The notes under the pieces are model-generated. The model worked only from the letters and a program-made list of their open reading frames with translations. It made no database searches and was not told the DNA's origin. Below, in pieces: positions 34,373 to 44,497 of a stretch of 64,000 nucleotides of DNA. Made by a program: the position numbers and the translations under genes. How positions within the stretch are numbered: position 1 is the stretch's first letter; every line of letters begins with the position of its first letter. Source of the DNA: Cupriavidus taiwanensis (GTDB lineage Bacteria; Pseudomonadota; Gammaproteobacteria; Burkholderiales; Burkholderiaceae); NCBI RefSeq assembly GCF_900250075.1, contig NZ_LT977071.1:1129261-1193260 (forward strand), read 5' to 3'.

Positions 34373-37300
34373 GCGCGAGCGGCTGCTGCCGCCGACGCTG
34401 GTGCTGACCTTTACCGCGATCGTGGGCATCGGCCTGGCGCTGATGTTCCCGCGCGAAACCCTGCGCGAACGGCTGCTGGGGCAGGGCCGCACCATCGACG
34501 GGCTGACCATGGCCTACCTGGAAGCCTGGTGGAAGGTCACGCCCGACGATCCCGCCTTCATGGGCGTGCTGGCCGAGCAATACGCGCGCACCGGCCGCCT
34601 GGAAGACGCGCAGGCGATGCTGGAGCGGATGCAGGCGGTGCAGGGCATCGACCTGTCGGGCCAGGTGCTGCGCACGCGCATCGAGATCGCGCAGCAGCGC
34701 GCCTGGGCCGCGCAGCCGGAAACCGCCGAGCGCGAACAGAATTTGGTGCAGCTGCGCAGCCTGCTGGACCAGGCCGCCGGCCGCCGCTGGAGCGTGGCCG
34801 ACCTGCAGGCACTGGCCACGCAGGCGCGCCAGGCCGGCGCGGATGCCGCGATGCGCCGTTTCTATACCGCGCTGGCGAGCCAGGACCGCAACAACGCGGC
34901 CTTCTGGAACCGCCAGCTGGCGGAGATGGCGATTGCCGGCGGCGACTACCGCGACGCCGCCAACGCACTGTTCGCGCAGCAGGCGGCCGCGACCACGCTG
35001 GCCGAGCGGCGCGCGCTGTTCCTGAAGGCGGTGCAGACCCTGCAGTCCGGCAACCTTCTGGACGAGGCGCTGGCGCAGGCCGAGCGCCACGGCGGCAAGC
35101 TGCTCGACGACCCCGAGGTGCTGCGCTACCTGACCCGGCTGGCGCTGGCGGCCAACAAGCCGGAGCAGGCCAGCCGCTATGTCGAGCGGCTGCTGAAGGT
35201 GTCGGCGCGGCTGCGCGATGCCGCGCGTACGAGCCTGGCCGCGCTGGAATCGCAGCAGGCCGAGGTGCGGCGCATCGCCGCCACCCAGCCGTGGCATGAG
35301 CGCGGCGTGGTGTTTCTCGACGGGCCGCGCGGGCTGGCGCTGCGCGAGGCGCTGGCCGCTTCCGGCCAGCTCGGCGTGCGCAGGATCGCGGCACAGGAAG
35401 CCGCGCCGGCGCAGCCGGATGATACGAAGTTCAATGCCGACGACTACGAGCTGGCCTATCGCGTGTTCCTGGCCGCGGGCAAGCTCGACCAGGCCCAGCG
35501 CGTGGCCGAGACCGCGGTGCGCCGGCTGCCGGCCGAGCCGGTCTGGCGCGAGCGGCTGGCGCAGGTGGCGGAATGGAACCGCCAGCCGGCGGTGGCGCTG
35601 AAGAGCTGGCTCGACTATGCCCGCGCCACCAACGACGAGCGCGCGTGGGATGCGGTGATGCGGCTGGCGCCGGGGCTGTCAGACGATCGCGCCTACCTGG
35701 CCGCGCTGCGCCACCGCGCGGGCGGCTCGGACCTGAAGACGGTGGACGAGGTGGTGGCCGCCTACGAGCGCCTGGGCGAGCCGGAAGAGGCCATGCGCTT
35801 CCTCGAAGGCCTGAGCCGGGGCCCGAAGGCGCGCGAGATCATGGAGCGCCACGCCGCGCTGGCCGAACGCGCCGGCAAGGACGAGCGCGCCTTCCAGCTC
35901 TATACGCAGCTGCAGCAGCGCTTCGGCCCGCGCCCCGCCTACGCGCTCAAGCTGGCCAACCTGCACTATGTGCGCGGCCGGCTGCCCCAGGCGCTGGACG
36001 CGATGCTGCCGGCGCGCGCCGCCGCGGGTCCGCGCGACCTGCTGTTCTGGCGCACGTTCACCGAGCTGGCGCGGCTTAACCAGCGCGACGACCTGCTGCA
36101 GGACGGCTATCGGCATCTGATGATGGCGGCCGCGCAGACCCGCGACGAGCACTGCCGGCAGCTGCCGGAGGGCCCGGCGCGCAACGACTGCACGGCCGAG
36201 GTCCGCGCCACGCAGCAGGCGGACTTCTCCAACCTGATCGCCTACTACGACAGGACCCCGATCGACGCCGGCCGCATCGCCGAGGCCGACTGGCGCCGCA
36301 GCGCCAGCCCGGCCTCGCTGGAGCTTGCGCTGTACTACTACACGCGCGCCCACGCCTACCGCCGCATCGAGCGGCTGCTGCAGGACATGAGCGCCGAGCA
36401 GCGCCGCGCCGCCTGGCAGTCGAGCCGCTTCCTGATGCGGCGCGCCGAGTACTACCGCGTCACTGGCCAGCGCGAGCAGGCCCTGGCTGACCTGCGCCAT
36501 GCCGCGGGCCTGCCTGACGCCGACAGCGAAACGCTGGCGGCGCTGCTGTGGACGCTGGTCGACCAGGGCACCGATACCGAGGTGCGCGCGGTGATGCGCC
36601 GCCTGCAGGACCAGGCCGAGGACAATCCCGAGCTGTGGGGCGCCTTCGCCGCCGGCCATATGCGCTTCCACGACGGGCGCGCGGCGCTGCATTACCTGCG
36701 CAGGCTCAACGACGGCAAGAGCGCCGATCCGCTCTGGCTCAGCCTGCTGGCCGACGCCTATGAAGCCGTCGGCCAGACCGACATGGCCTGGCGCGTGCGC
36801 CGGCAGGCGTGGATCGACCTGCATCGTGGCCGGGCCCGGCGCGGCGCTGGCGATGCGCGCATGCGCCCGGACCATGCCGACGGCGACGAAGAGCGCGAGA
36901 ACGCCTCGGGCGCGCCGTCGCGCGCGGACCTGCGCCGCCAGACCGTGGCGCTGGGGCAGATCTTTGCCTCGGGCGAGGTCTCGCGCGCGCTGGTGATCCA
37001 GATGCTGCGCGCCGACCGCGCTTCCACGGCGGCGCGCGAACTAGGCCCGCCCGACGCGGACGCGGCGTCGCAGCTGGGCGAGATCGCAGGATTGCCGCCG
37101 CTGCGCGAGCCCGTGCCTGCCGAGGTCGTGCGCGACGCGGCGCGGCGCGAGGCAGCATTGTCGGCCGCCGGGCGCGATGCCGCGCTGGCGTGGGCGATGT
37201 CGGCGGAATCGAACGAACTGGCGCGCGGCTGGCTGGCACGCCAGTACGCCAGCCGGCTGCAGCGCCCGGCGTATGCCGAGGTGGCGATCGCGCTGGACCG

Positions 37301-38414
37301 GCAGGACCTGAACAGCCTGGACCGCATCCTGGAGCGCCAGGCCGGCCGCGTGCCGGTGGCGAGCCAGATCGAGGCCAACCAGCGGCTGGACCGCCTGGGC
37401 GCGGCGCAGACGCTGGCCTTCGAAACCCAGGAGCGGGCCCGCTCCGACGACGCGCTGCAGGAAACCCTGCGCGACACGCTGCTGTTCAACGCCCAGGCGA
37501 TCGAGCCGCGCGTGCGCTTCCTGCACCAGAAGCCGCTGGAGTTCACCGAAGGCAGCCTGGCCGGCGGCGTGCGGCTGTGGGACGGCTATGACCTGAACCT
37601 GCGCGGCACCTGGCGCGACCAGCGCAGCACCGATCCGCGGCAGCTGGCCAACGTGCCAGCATCGGACCGGAGCGCCGACCTGTCGCTGGGCTACCGCGAC
37701 AGCAACCAGCGCTGGCGCGCCACCGCGGGCTACCGCGAGGGCCTCGACACCATGGCCACGGCGCGCTTCTTCGGCGAGTGGAACCAGCAGGGGCGGCTGC
37801 AGTTCAGCACGCTGGCCGGGCTCAACCAGCCGGCCGACGAGTCCGCGCCGCTGCGCGTGGGCGGCGCCAAGGACGTGCTGGGGCTGGGCGCGACGTGGCG
37901 CTTCAGCCTGCGCGAGTTCGTCGGCGCGCGCATCGAGTACAGCCGCTTCCGCGGCCAGGACCGCAGCACGCTGGGCCACGGCATGGTGTATGACGTCGAG
38001 GCCGGCTACAAGATCCGCACCGCGTATCCGGACTACACCGTGCGCGTGGTCGCCACGCATGCCAGCTACAGCACGCAGGGCGGCAGCCTGACGCCGCGCC
38101 AGGCCGCGCTGGTGCCGGCCGGCGACGCCGCGACGCCGGCGTTCTACATGCCGCAGGGCTTCACGCAGGCTGGCGTGCTGTTCGGCTTCGGCACCGAGCT
38201 GCTGGACGAATACACCCGCAAGTGGCGGCCGTTCGGCGAGATCGGGTTGTTGCACGACACCCGCGCGCGGCAGAACTTCCGGGTGCAGGGCGGCGTGGCG
38301 GGCTCGGTGTTCGGCAACGACCACCTGGCGCTCTATGTCTCGCACGAGACCGCGGCGCGCAACGGCGGGCGGCCGATGACGGAACTGGGGCTGCGCTACC
38401 GCTGGCTGTACTGA
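34335..38414 (+). CDS. pelB: Pel export TPR/outer-membrane porin PelB
   Basis: A 1359-residue protein, longer than the P. aeruginosa form (about 1190). Order: an N-terminal inner-membrane helix (LVLTFTAIVGIGLALMF, about residues 22-38), a long helical TPR scaffold (about 60-1050), and a C-terminal beta-barrel (about 1060-1359, alternating patterns such as DLSLGYRDSNQRWRATAGYR and a final GLRYRWLY). PelB binds PelA in the periplasm and exports Pel through the outer membrane. The acidic, Arg-rich stretch around residues 830-880 looks like an insertion in the TPR region. Confidence 0.93.
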   Translation: MSGNKSKSAAPAERERLLPPTLVLTFTAIVGIGLALMFPRETLRERLLGQGRTIDGLTMAYLEAWWKVTPDDPAFMGVLAEQYARTGRLEDAQAMLERMQAVQGIDLSGQVLRTRIEIAQQRAWAAQPETAEREQNLVQLRSLLDQAAGRRWSVADLQALATQARQAGADAAMRRFYTALASQDRNNAAFWNRQLAEMAIAGGDYRDAANALFAQQAAATTLAERRALFLKAVQTLQSGNLLDEALAQAERHGGKLLDDPEVLRYLTRLALAANKPEQASRYVERLLKVSARLRDAARTSLAALESQQAEVRRIAATQPWHERGVVFLDGPRGLALREALAASGQLGVRRIAAQEAAPAQPDDTKFNADDYELAYRVFLAAGKLDQAQRVAETAVRRLPAEPVWRERLAQVAEWNRQPAVALKSWLDYARATNDERAWDAVMRLAPGLSDDRAYLAALRHRAGGSDLKTVDEVVAAYERLGEPEEAMRFLEGLSRGPKAREIMERHAALAERAGKDERAFQLYTQLQQRFGPRPAYALKLANLHYVRGRLPQALDAMLPARAAAGPRDLLFWRTFTELARLNQRDDLLQDGYRHLMMAAAQTRDEHCRQLPEGPARNDCTAEVRATQQADFSNLIAYYDRTPIDAGRIAEADWRRSASPASLELALYYYTRAHAYRRIERLLQDMSAEQRRAAWQSSRFLMRRAEYYRVTGQREQALADLRHAAGLPDADSETLAALLWTLVDQGTDTEVRAVMRRLQDQAEDNPELWGAFAAGHMRFHDGRAALHYLRRLNDGKSADPLWLSLLADAYEAVGQTDMAWRVRRQAWIDLHRGRARRGAGDARMRPDHADGDEERENASGAPSRADLRRQTVALGQIFASGEVSRALVIQMLRADRASTAARELGPPDADAASQLGEIAGLPPLREPVPAEVVRDAARREAALSAAGRDAALAWAMSAESNELARGWLARQYASRLQRPAYAEVAIALDRQDLNSLDRILERQAGRVPVASQIEANQRLDRLGAAQTLAFETQERARSDDALQETLRDTLLFNAQAIEPRVRFLHQKPLEFTEGSLAGGVRLWDGYDLNLRGTWRDQRSTDPRQLANVPASDRSADLSLGYRDSNQRWRATAGYREGLDTMATARFFGEWNQQGRLQFSTLAGLNQPADESAPLRVGGAKDVLGLGATWRFSLREFVGARIEYSRFRGQDRSTLGHGMVYDVEAGYKIRTAYPDYTVRVVATHASYSTQGGSLTPRQAALVPAGDAATPAFYMPQGFTQAGVLFGFGTELLDEYTRKWRPFGEIGLLHDTRARQNFRVQGGVAGSVFGNDHLALYVSHETAARNGGRPMTELGLRYRWLY

Positions 38415-38481
38415 GCGCGCGGCGCATGGCGGGACAGGCGGGGCATCAACAGATATGGCAATACGGAAAAAGGGGATGAAA

Positions 38482-39048
38482 ATGGACAAGCAAGGCACGG
38501 GCATGACGGGCAAGACGGTGGCGAGGCGGCTGGCGGCATGGTGCGGCGCGCTGGGCGCGGCGCTGTGGCTGGCGGGCTGCGCGGTGACGGACGTCGGCCG
38601 CGCGCCGGCGCTGGCGCGCGGCGAGACCATCGCGGTGCTGCCGATCGTCAACTACACCGAGACGCCGCAGGCCGGCCTGCGCGCCGAAGCCATCGCCGAG
38701 AGCCTGCTCAAGACCGGCGGCGTGGCCAGCCTGAAGCGCTATCCGGCCGCGCTGAACCCGGAAACGCTGTTCGAGCCGGCCGAGCGCGAGGCGGTGGGCA
38801 AGGCGCTGGAATGGGCGCGCGCCGAGAAGGCCCGCTATGCGCTCACCGGCGCGGTGCAGGAATGGCGCTACAAGGTGGGCGTGGACGGCGAGCCGGCGGT
38901 CGGCATCTCGCTGCAGCTGCTCGACGTGAACAGCGGCGAAGTGGTGTGGTCCGCCACCGGCAGCGACAGCGGCTGGAGCCGCGCCTCGCTGTCGGGCACC
39001 GCGCAGAAGCTGCTGCGCCGCCTGCTGGCGCCGCTGATGCAGGGCTGA
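38482..39048 (+). CDS. pelC: Pel outer-membrane lipoprotein PelC
   Basis: A 188-residue lipoprotein. The signal ends in a lipobox LAGC about 35 residues in, followed by a PelC-type domain: GETIAVLPIVNYTETPQAG, AEKARYALTGAVQEWRYKVG, and SLQLLDVNSGEVVWSATGS. In Pseudomonas, PelC forms a 12-mer ring under PelB that funnels the cationic polymer. The ATG at 38482 has AAGGGG 7 nt upstream. ATGs at 38455 and 38476 are in frame but lack spacing. Confidence 0.93.
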   Translation: MDKQGTGMTGKTVARRLAAWCGALGAALWLAGCAVTDVGRAPALARGETIAVLPIVNYTETPQAGLRAEAIAESLLKTGGVASLKRYPAALNPETLFEPAEREAVGKALEWARAEKARYALTGAVQEWRYKVGVDGEPAVGISLQLLDVNSGEVVWSATGSDSGWSRASLSGTAQKLLRRLLAPLMQG

Positions 39049-39113
39049 GGTGAGGGTGGCGTTGATCGGCACGGCGCCGCGCCAGCGCGGCGATGGATGG
39101 TTGGAGCAAGGGG

Positions 39114-40553
39114 ATGAGCGTGGCCAAGACGGCTGACAACACCTATCGCGCGCGGCAGGGACAGGGCATCGGCCTGGGCGGGCGCTATGCGCGCCTGCTC
39201 GCGCCCGCGGTCACCGGGCCGGCCGCCGTGGTGGAACTGGTGGTGGCAATGCTGGCCGCGCTGGGGCTGGCCTGGCTGGTGCTGCCGCAGAACCCGCTGC
39301 TGCTGGGCATGGGCTTTCCGTGGGCCTGGCTGCTGCCGGTGGTCCTGGCGCTGCGCTACGGCACGCTGATCGGCGTGGGCAGCGTGCTGATGCTGCTGGG
39401 CGCCTGGTATGTGTACCACCAGACCGGCGTGATGCCCGGCCCGTTCCCGCGCCTGTTCTTCCTGGGCGGCCTGCTGCTGGTGCTGGTGGCGGGGCAGTTC
39501 GGCGATGTCTGGGGCACGCGCCTGGCGCGCGCGCGCGCCGTCAACCGCTACCTGGACGAGCGCCTGGCGGCGCTGACCAAGAACCACTACCTGCTGCGCA
39601 TCTCCCACTCGCGGCTGGAAAACGACCTGCTGGCGCGGCCCACCACGCTGCGCGACACCCTGTCGCAGTTGCGCGGCGTGGCGCTGGAAGAGGCCGCCCG
39701 CGGCGGCCACGTGCTGGCCGGCGCGCAGCCGGTGCTGCAGGTGGTGGCGCAGGCCTGCCAGGTCGAGGCGGCCGCGCTCTACGCCTGCAACGGCGAGCGC
39801 GTCGACGCCGAGCCCGCGGCCAGCATTGGCCCGGCCTTCACCCTCGACCCCACCGATCCGCTGGTGCGCCACTGCCTGGACACGCGCCAGCTGGCCCACC
39901 TGCGCGCCGAGGGCCTGCAGCACGATGCGCGCACGCGCTACGTGGCGGTGGCGCCGGTGCTGGCGGGCTCCGACCACCTGATTGGCCTGCTGGTGGTGGA
40001 GCGCATGCCGTTCCTGTCGCTCAACTACGAGAACCTGCAGATGCTGATGGTGCTGCTGGGCTACTACGCCGACGGCGTCGAGCATGTCGGCGCCACCCGC
40101 ACCATCCTGGCGGCGCTGCCGGCATGCCCGTATCCGTTTGCGCTGGACTATGCGCGCCTGTCGCGGCTGCAGCGCGAGACCGGCATCGACAGCTCGGTGG
40201 TGGCGCTGGTGTTCGACACCGATCCCGAGCGCGATGCGCTGTTCGAGCAGGTGGTGCGCAGCCGGCGCGCGCTGGACGTGGCCTGGCCGCTGGTCAATCC
40301 CCACCACCGCGCCATGCTGACGCTGATGCCGCTATCCGATGCGCAGGCCGTGGCGGCCTACCTGGTGCGCATCGAAGACATGCTGCGCGCGCAATTCGGC
40401 ACCGATTTCACCAGCGCCGGCATCGGCGTCTACTCGCTGGCGGTGCCCGCGACCGGCGCGGAAGAGGCGCTGGTCAAGCTGCTGCGCCGGGCTCAGGTCG
40501 ACGGCACGGCGGCGCGGTCGGCACCGGCGGCCGGGGAAGCGCCCCATGTTTAA
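39114..40553 (+). CDS. pelD: c-di-GMP receptor PelD
   Basis: A 479-residue inner-membrane protein with four hydrophobic segments (about residues 25-140), a coiled linker, a GAF domain (about 180-320) and a degenerate GGDEF domain without a GGDEF signature. The c-di-GMP binding site appears kept: RxxD as RALD (R385, D388) and an arginine 34 residues later (R419 in YLVRIED), close to the spacing of the three ligands known in P. aeruginosa PelD (R367, D370, R402). Binding should switch on Pel synthesis by PelF. GGAG precedes the ATG at 39114. Confidence 0.93.
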   Translation: MSVAKTADNTYRARQGQGIGLGGRYARLLAPAVTGPAAVVELVVAMLAALGLAWLVLPQNPLLLGMGFPWAWLLPVVLALRYGTLIGVGSVLMLLGAWYVYHQTGVMPGPFPRLFFLGGLLLVLVAGQFGDVWGTRLARARAVNRYLDERLAALTKNHYLLRISHSRLENDLLARPTTLRDTLSQLRGVALEEAARGGHVLAGAQPVLQVVAQACQVEAAALYACNGERVDAEPAASIGPAFTLDPTDPLVRHCLDTRQLAHLRAEGLQHDARTRYVAVAPVLAGSDHLIGLLVVERMPFLSLNYENLQMLMVLLGYYADGVEHVGATRTILAALPACPYPFALDYARLSRLQRETGIDSSVVALVFDTDPERDALFEQVVRSRRALDVAWPLVNPHHRAMLTLMPLSDAQAVAAYLVRIEDMLRAQFGTDFTSAGIGVYSLAVPATGAEEALVKLLRRAQVDGTAARSAPAAGEAPHV

Positions 40554-41532
40554 GTTCGGCGCCGGCGGCCTGGCCGCCCAGATCGCCGCGCTGGCGCTGC
40601 TGGCGCGCGCCGGCAACAGCACCGCGCTGCTGCTGGCGTTCCTGGGCATGCAGGCGGTGGCCGCGGCGCTGACGGCGCTGCTCCTGTGGCGCCTGCTGCC
40701 GCGGCGCATGCGCGTGCCGTTCGCGTGGAGCTACGGCTTCCTGGCGCTGTTCTGCTTCTTCGTGCCGCTCGGCGGCGCGCTGGTGTGCGTGGGCAGCTAC
40801 CTGCTGTCGAAGCTGTTCCCGCGCCGCATCGACACCAGCGGCATCGGCACCGTGGGCCTGCCCGAGTTCGTCACGCACCTGATGTCGCGCGTCACGCACG
40901 GCGGCGGCGCGCGGCTGCGGGCGCAGCTGGGCAATGCGCGCGCGCCGCTGCCGGAGCGCATGACCGCGCTGGTGGCGATGCAGTCGATGCCGGCGCGCAC
41001 CGTCAGCCCGGTGCTGCGCGAGCTGCTGGCCGACAGCGCCGACGATATCCGGCTGCTGGCCTACGGCATGCTGGACGGCGCCGAGAAGCAGCTGACCCAG
41101 CAGATCCTGGCCGAGCTGCCGCGGCTGGAAACCGCCTACAGTCCGAGCGAGCGCGCCGAGATCAGCAAGCGCCTGGCCGACCTGTACTGGGAACTGATCT
41201 ACCAGAACCTGGTGCAGGGCGACGTCTACCGCTATACCGCCAGCCAGGTCGAGCGCTACGCCAGCGCGGCGCTGTCGCACGACGACGGCATTGCCTCGCT
41301 GTGGTACATGCGCGGGCGCCTGGCGCTGGCGCGCAACGCCCCGCGCGAGGCGCGCGCCTGGCTGCAGCGCGCCGAGGCGCTCGGCTTCGCGCGCGAGCGC
41401 GTGCTGCCGCACCTGGCCGAAGCCGCCTACCTGGAGCGCGACTACGCCGCGGTGCGACAGCTGATGGCATCGTTTGACAGCCCCTCGCCGCTCCCGCTGG
41501 TGCGGCCCCTGCTGCGGTACTGGCAATCATGA
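40546..41532 (+). CDS. pelE: Pel biosynthesis membrane protein PelE
   Basis: A 328-residue protein, the same size as P. aeruginosa PelE. Two or three hydrophobic segments in the first 95 residues are followed by a cytoplasmic helical, TPR-like region (LWYMRGRLALARNAPREARA, LPHLAEAAYLERDYAAV). It is part of the inner-membrane PelDEFG complex. The start overlaps the pelD stop by 8 bp, with CGGGGAAG upstream. The stop overlaps the pelF start (ATGA). Confidence 0.92.
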   Translation: MFKFGAGGLAAQIAALALLARAGNSTALLLAFLGMQAVAAALTALLLWRLLPRRMRVPFAWSYGFLALFCFFVPLGGALVCVGSYLLSKLFPRRIDTSGIGTVGLPEFVTHLMSRVTHGGGARLRAQLGNARAPLPERMTALVAMQSMPARTVSPVLRELLADSADDIRLLAYGMLDGAEKQLTQQILAELPRLETAYSPSERAEISKRLADLYWELIYQNLVQGDVYRYTASQVERYASAALSHDDGIASLWYMRGRLALARNAPREARAWLQRAEALGFARERVLPHLAEAAYLERDYAAVRQLMASFDSPSPLPLVRPLLRYWQS

Positions 41533-43124
41533 GCGAGATCCTGTTGAAAGCGGCATCCGCCGACGTCATGCTGCTGCTCGAAGGCACCTTCCCGTACGTG
41601 AGCGGCGGCGTGTCGAGCTGGGTCAACCAGATGATCCGCGCGTTCCCCGAGCTGCGCTTCGGCATCGTCTTTATCGGCAGCCGGCGCGAGGACTATGGCG
41701 ATATGGCCTACCAGCTGCCGGCCAACGTGGTGCACCTGGAAACGCACTATCTCTATGACTTCCCGCCGCCGCCGCTGGCGCAGGGCCGCAGCGGCGACGC
41801 GAAGGCGTTCGACGCCGCCGACCGCCTGCACGACCTGCTGCGCGAGCCGGGCCGCGAGGCCGAGGCCGGCGCGATGATCCGCGAGCTGATGCCGGCGCTG
41901 CGCGAAGGCGGCGCGCTGGGCGAGGACGCATTCCTGTATAGCCGCCGTGCCTGGCAGACCATCACCGACCAATACCGGCGCTTCTGCACCGACCCGTCGT
42001 TCACCGATTACTTCTGGACCGTGCGCATCATGCACAAGCCGCTGTGGCAGCTGGTGCGGATTGCCGACGGGCTGATCCCGGCGCGCGTCTACCACACCGT
42101 TTCCACCGGCTATGCGGGTTTTCTGGGCGCGCTGCTGCGCCACCGCAACCAGCGCCCGCTGCTGGTGTCGGAGCACGGCATCTATACCAAGGAACGCAAG
42201 ATCGACCTGTTCCAGAGCCAGTGGATCCGCGACAACCGCAATGTGTTCGAGCGTGACATCTCCCAGATCAGCTACTTCCGCGAGCTGTGGGTGCGCTTTT
42301 TCGAAACCCTGGGCCGGGTCTGCTACGACGCCGGCGACGACATCGTCGCGCTGTACGAAGGCAACCGCCGCCGCCAGGTGCAGGACGGCGCGCCCGAGGC
42401 GCGCACGCGCAGCATCCCCAACGGCATCGACCTGCCGCGCCTGGCGCCGCTGCGCGCGCGGCGCCAGCCGGGGGTGCCGCCGGTGCTGTGCCTGATCGGC
42501 CGGGTGGTGCCGATCAAGGACGTCAAGACCTTTATCCGCGCGATGCTGACGGTGGTGCGCGAATACCCCGAGGCCGAAGGCTGGATCGCCGGCCCGGAGG
42601 ACGAAGACCCGGAATACGCGCGCGAATGCCGCAGCCTGGCCGAAAGCCTGGGCCTGGGAAAGAAGGTGAAATTCCTCGGCTTCCAGCGCATCGACGCGCT
42701 GCTGCCGCAGGTGGGCGTGCTGGTGCTCAGTTCGATCAGCGAGGCGCTGCCGCTGGTGGTGCTGGAGGGCTTTGCCGCGGGCGTGCCGTGCGTGACCACC
42801 GACGTGGGCTCGTGCCGCGAGCTGCTGTTCGGCCTGCCCGGCGAGGACGCCGCGCTGGGCCAGGCGGGCGAGGTGGTGCGCATCGCCGACCCCGCCGCGC
42901 TGGCCGCGGCCGCGCTCGGGCTGCTGCGCGAGCCGGCGCGCTGGCAGGCGGCGCAGGCCGCGGGCGTGGCGCGCGTGGAGCGCTACTACACCCAGGAGCG
43001 CATGGTCGGCAGCTACCGCGAACTGTATCAACGGCTGATGGCGCAGCCCGACGGCGCCGGGCATGACGGACCAGCACGGCACGGCGGCAATCCCGCGCGC
43101 TGCCCGGTCCACCGAGGAGCCTGA
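41529..43124 (+). CDS. pelF: Pel polymerase, GT4-family glycosyltransferase PelF
   Basis: A 531-residue cytosolic glycosyltransferase. N-terminal PelF features: LLLEGTFPYVSGGVSSWVNQ and HTVSTGYAGFLGALL. The GT-B nucleotide-binding half has CLIGRVVPIKDVKTFIRAM and the EX7E motif in ISEALPLVVLEGFAAGVPC. PelF uses UDP-linked amino sugars (GalNAc/GlcNAc) to build Pel. The C-terminal tail of about 25 residues after the last helix (from MAQPDG, ending CPVHRGA) is Gly/His/Pro-rich and also holds the pelG ribosome site. It may be just a run-on coding overlap. Confidence 0.95.
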   Translation: MSEILLKAASADVMLLLEGTFPYVSGGVSSWVNQMIRAFPELRFGIVFIGSRREDYGDMAYQLPANVVHLETHYLYDFPPPPLAQGRSGDAKAFDAADRLHDLLREPGREAEAGAMIRELMPALREGGALGEDAFLYSRRAWQTITDQYRRFCTDPSFTDYFWTVRIMHKPLWQLVRIADGLIPARVYHTVSTGYAGFLGALLRHRNQRPLLVSEHGIYTKERKIDLFQSQWIRDNRNVFERDISQISYFRELWVRFFETLGRVCYDAGDDIVALYEGNRRRQVQDGAPEARTRSIPNGIDLPRLAPLRARRQPGVPPVLCLIGRVVPIKDVKTFIRAMLTVVREYPEAEGWIAGPEDEDPEYARECRSLAESLGLGKKVKFLGFQRIDALLPQVGVLVLSSISEALPLVVLEGFAAGVPCVTTDVGSCRELLFGLPGEDAALGQAGEVVRIADPAALAAAALGLLREPARWQAAQAAGVARVERYYTQERMVGSYRELYQRLMAQPDGAGHDGPARHGGNPARCPVHRGA

Positions 43125-43126
43125 GC

Positions 43127-44497
43127 ATGGCTGGGATTGGATTCGAGCTGCGCAAGATGCTGCGGCGGGACAACCTGTCCGGCATGCTGAGCGCCTACGC
43201 GTATGCCGGCATCATCAGCTCGGGGCCGTGGATCCTGTCGATCGTCGGCATCCTGCTGATCGGCATGCTGAGCCTGCCGTTCGTGGTGCCGGGCACGCTG
43301 ATCACGCAGTTCCAGGTCTCGGTGACCTACCTGATCGCGGGCAGCCTGATCCTGACCGGGCCGATGCAGCTGTCGTTCACGCGCTTTACCTCGGACCGGC
43401 TGTTCGAGAAGCGCGACCACCTGATCCTCAGCAACTACCACGCCGTGGCGCTGCTGGCCACGGTGCTGTCGGGCGGCATCGGCGTGGCGTGCGCGGCGTT
43501 CAGCTTCGGCGAGCAGTCGGTGCTGTACCGGCTGCTGATGGTGGCGGGCTTCGTGGTGCTGAGCAATATCTGGATCGCCGCGATCTTCCTGTCGAGCATG
43601 AAGCAGTACAAGGCCATCGTCTGGACCTTCCTGCTGGGCTACGCGGTCTCGGTGGCGGCCGCGCTGGGGCTGCGCCGCTACGGCATGGAAGGGCTGCTGG
43701 GCGGGTTTGTCGCGGGCCAGCTGTGCCTGCTGACCGGCATGGTGACCCTGATCTACCGCAACTACACCAGCCGCCAGTTCATCTCGTTCGAGGTGTTCCG
43801 GCGCCGCTATGCCTACCCCAGCCTGGTGGCGATCGGGCTGCTCTACAACCTGGGCATCTGGATCGACAAGTTCATGTTCTGGTACGCGCCGTCCACCGGC
43901 CACCAGGTGATCGGGCCGCTGCGCGCGTCGATCATCTACGACATCCCGGTGTTCCTGGCCTACCTCGCCATCATTCCCGGCATGGCGGTGTTCCTGGTGC
44001 GAATCGAGACCGATTTCGTCGAATACTACGACGCGTTCTACGATGCGGTGCGCGGCGGCAGCTCGCTCGAGCATATCGAGGACATGCGCAACACCATGGT
44101 CCAGACCATCCGGCTGGGGCTGTACGAGATCGTCAAGGTGCAGGCCATTGCCGCGCTGCTGCTGTTCGCGGTCGGTACCTGGGTGCTGCGGCTGCTGGGC
44201 ATTTCCGAGCTGTACCTGCCGCTGCTGTACGTCGACGTGATCGGCGCCAGCCTGCAGGTGGTGCTGCTGGGCGTGCTCAACATCTACTTCTACCTGGACC
44301 GGCGCCGCGAGGTGCTGCTGTTGACCGCGCTGTTCGTGGTGCTGAACTGCGCCCTGACGCTGGTGACGCTGCAGCTGGGGCCGGCCTGGTATGGCTATGG
44401 CTTCGCGGTGTCGCTGCTGGTGGTGGTGGCGCTGGCGCTGGCGATGCTGGACCACAAGCTCGAGCGGCTGGAGTACGAGACCTACATGCTGCAATAG
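43127..44497 (+). CDS. pelG: Pel inner-membrane transporter PelG
   Basis: A 456-residue polytopic protein with about 12 hydrophobic segments, typical of PelG (MATE/Wzx-related). It starts MAGIGFELRKMLRRDNLSG, a strongly conserved PelG beginning, and contains GIWIDKFMFWYAPSTGHQV. It is proposed to carry the polymer across the inner membrane as part of PelDEFG. It starts 2 bp after the pelF stop and ends the pel operon; the next gene lies 249 bp on. Confidence 0.95.
   Translation: MAGIGFELRKMLRRDNLSGMLSAYAYAGIISSGPWILSIVGILLIGMLSLPFVVPGTLITQFQVSVTYLIAGSLILTGPMQLSFTRFTSDRLFEKRDHLILSNYHAVALLATVLSGGIGVACAAFSFGEQSVLYRLLMVAGFVVLSNIWIAAIFLSSMKQYKAIVWTFLLGYAVSVAAALGLRRYGMEGLLGGFVAGQLCLLTGMVTLIYRNYTSRQFISFEVFRRRYAYPSLVAIGLLYNLGIWIDKFMFWYAPSTGHQVIGPLRASIIYDIPVFLAYLAIIPGMAVFLVRIETDFVEYYDAFYDAVRGGSSLEHIEDMRNTMVQTIRLGLYEIVKVQAIAALLLFAVGTWVLRLLGISELYLPLLYVDVIGASLQVVLLGVLNIYFYLDRRREVLLLTALFVVLNCALTLVTLQLGPAWYGYGFAVSLLVVVALALAMLDHKLERLEYETYMLQ

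Noticed and set aside
39114..40553. PelD as an active diguanylate cyclase
   Set aside because: No GGDEF/GGEEF signature in the degenerate domain; only the binding-site RxxD is kept, matching a receptor role.
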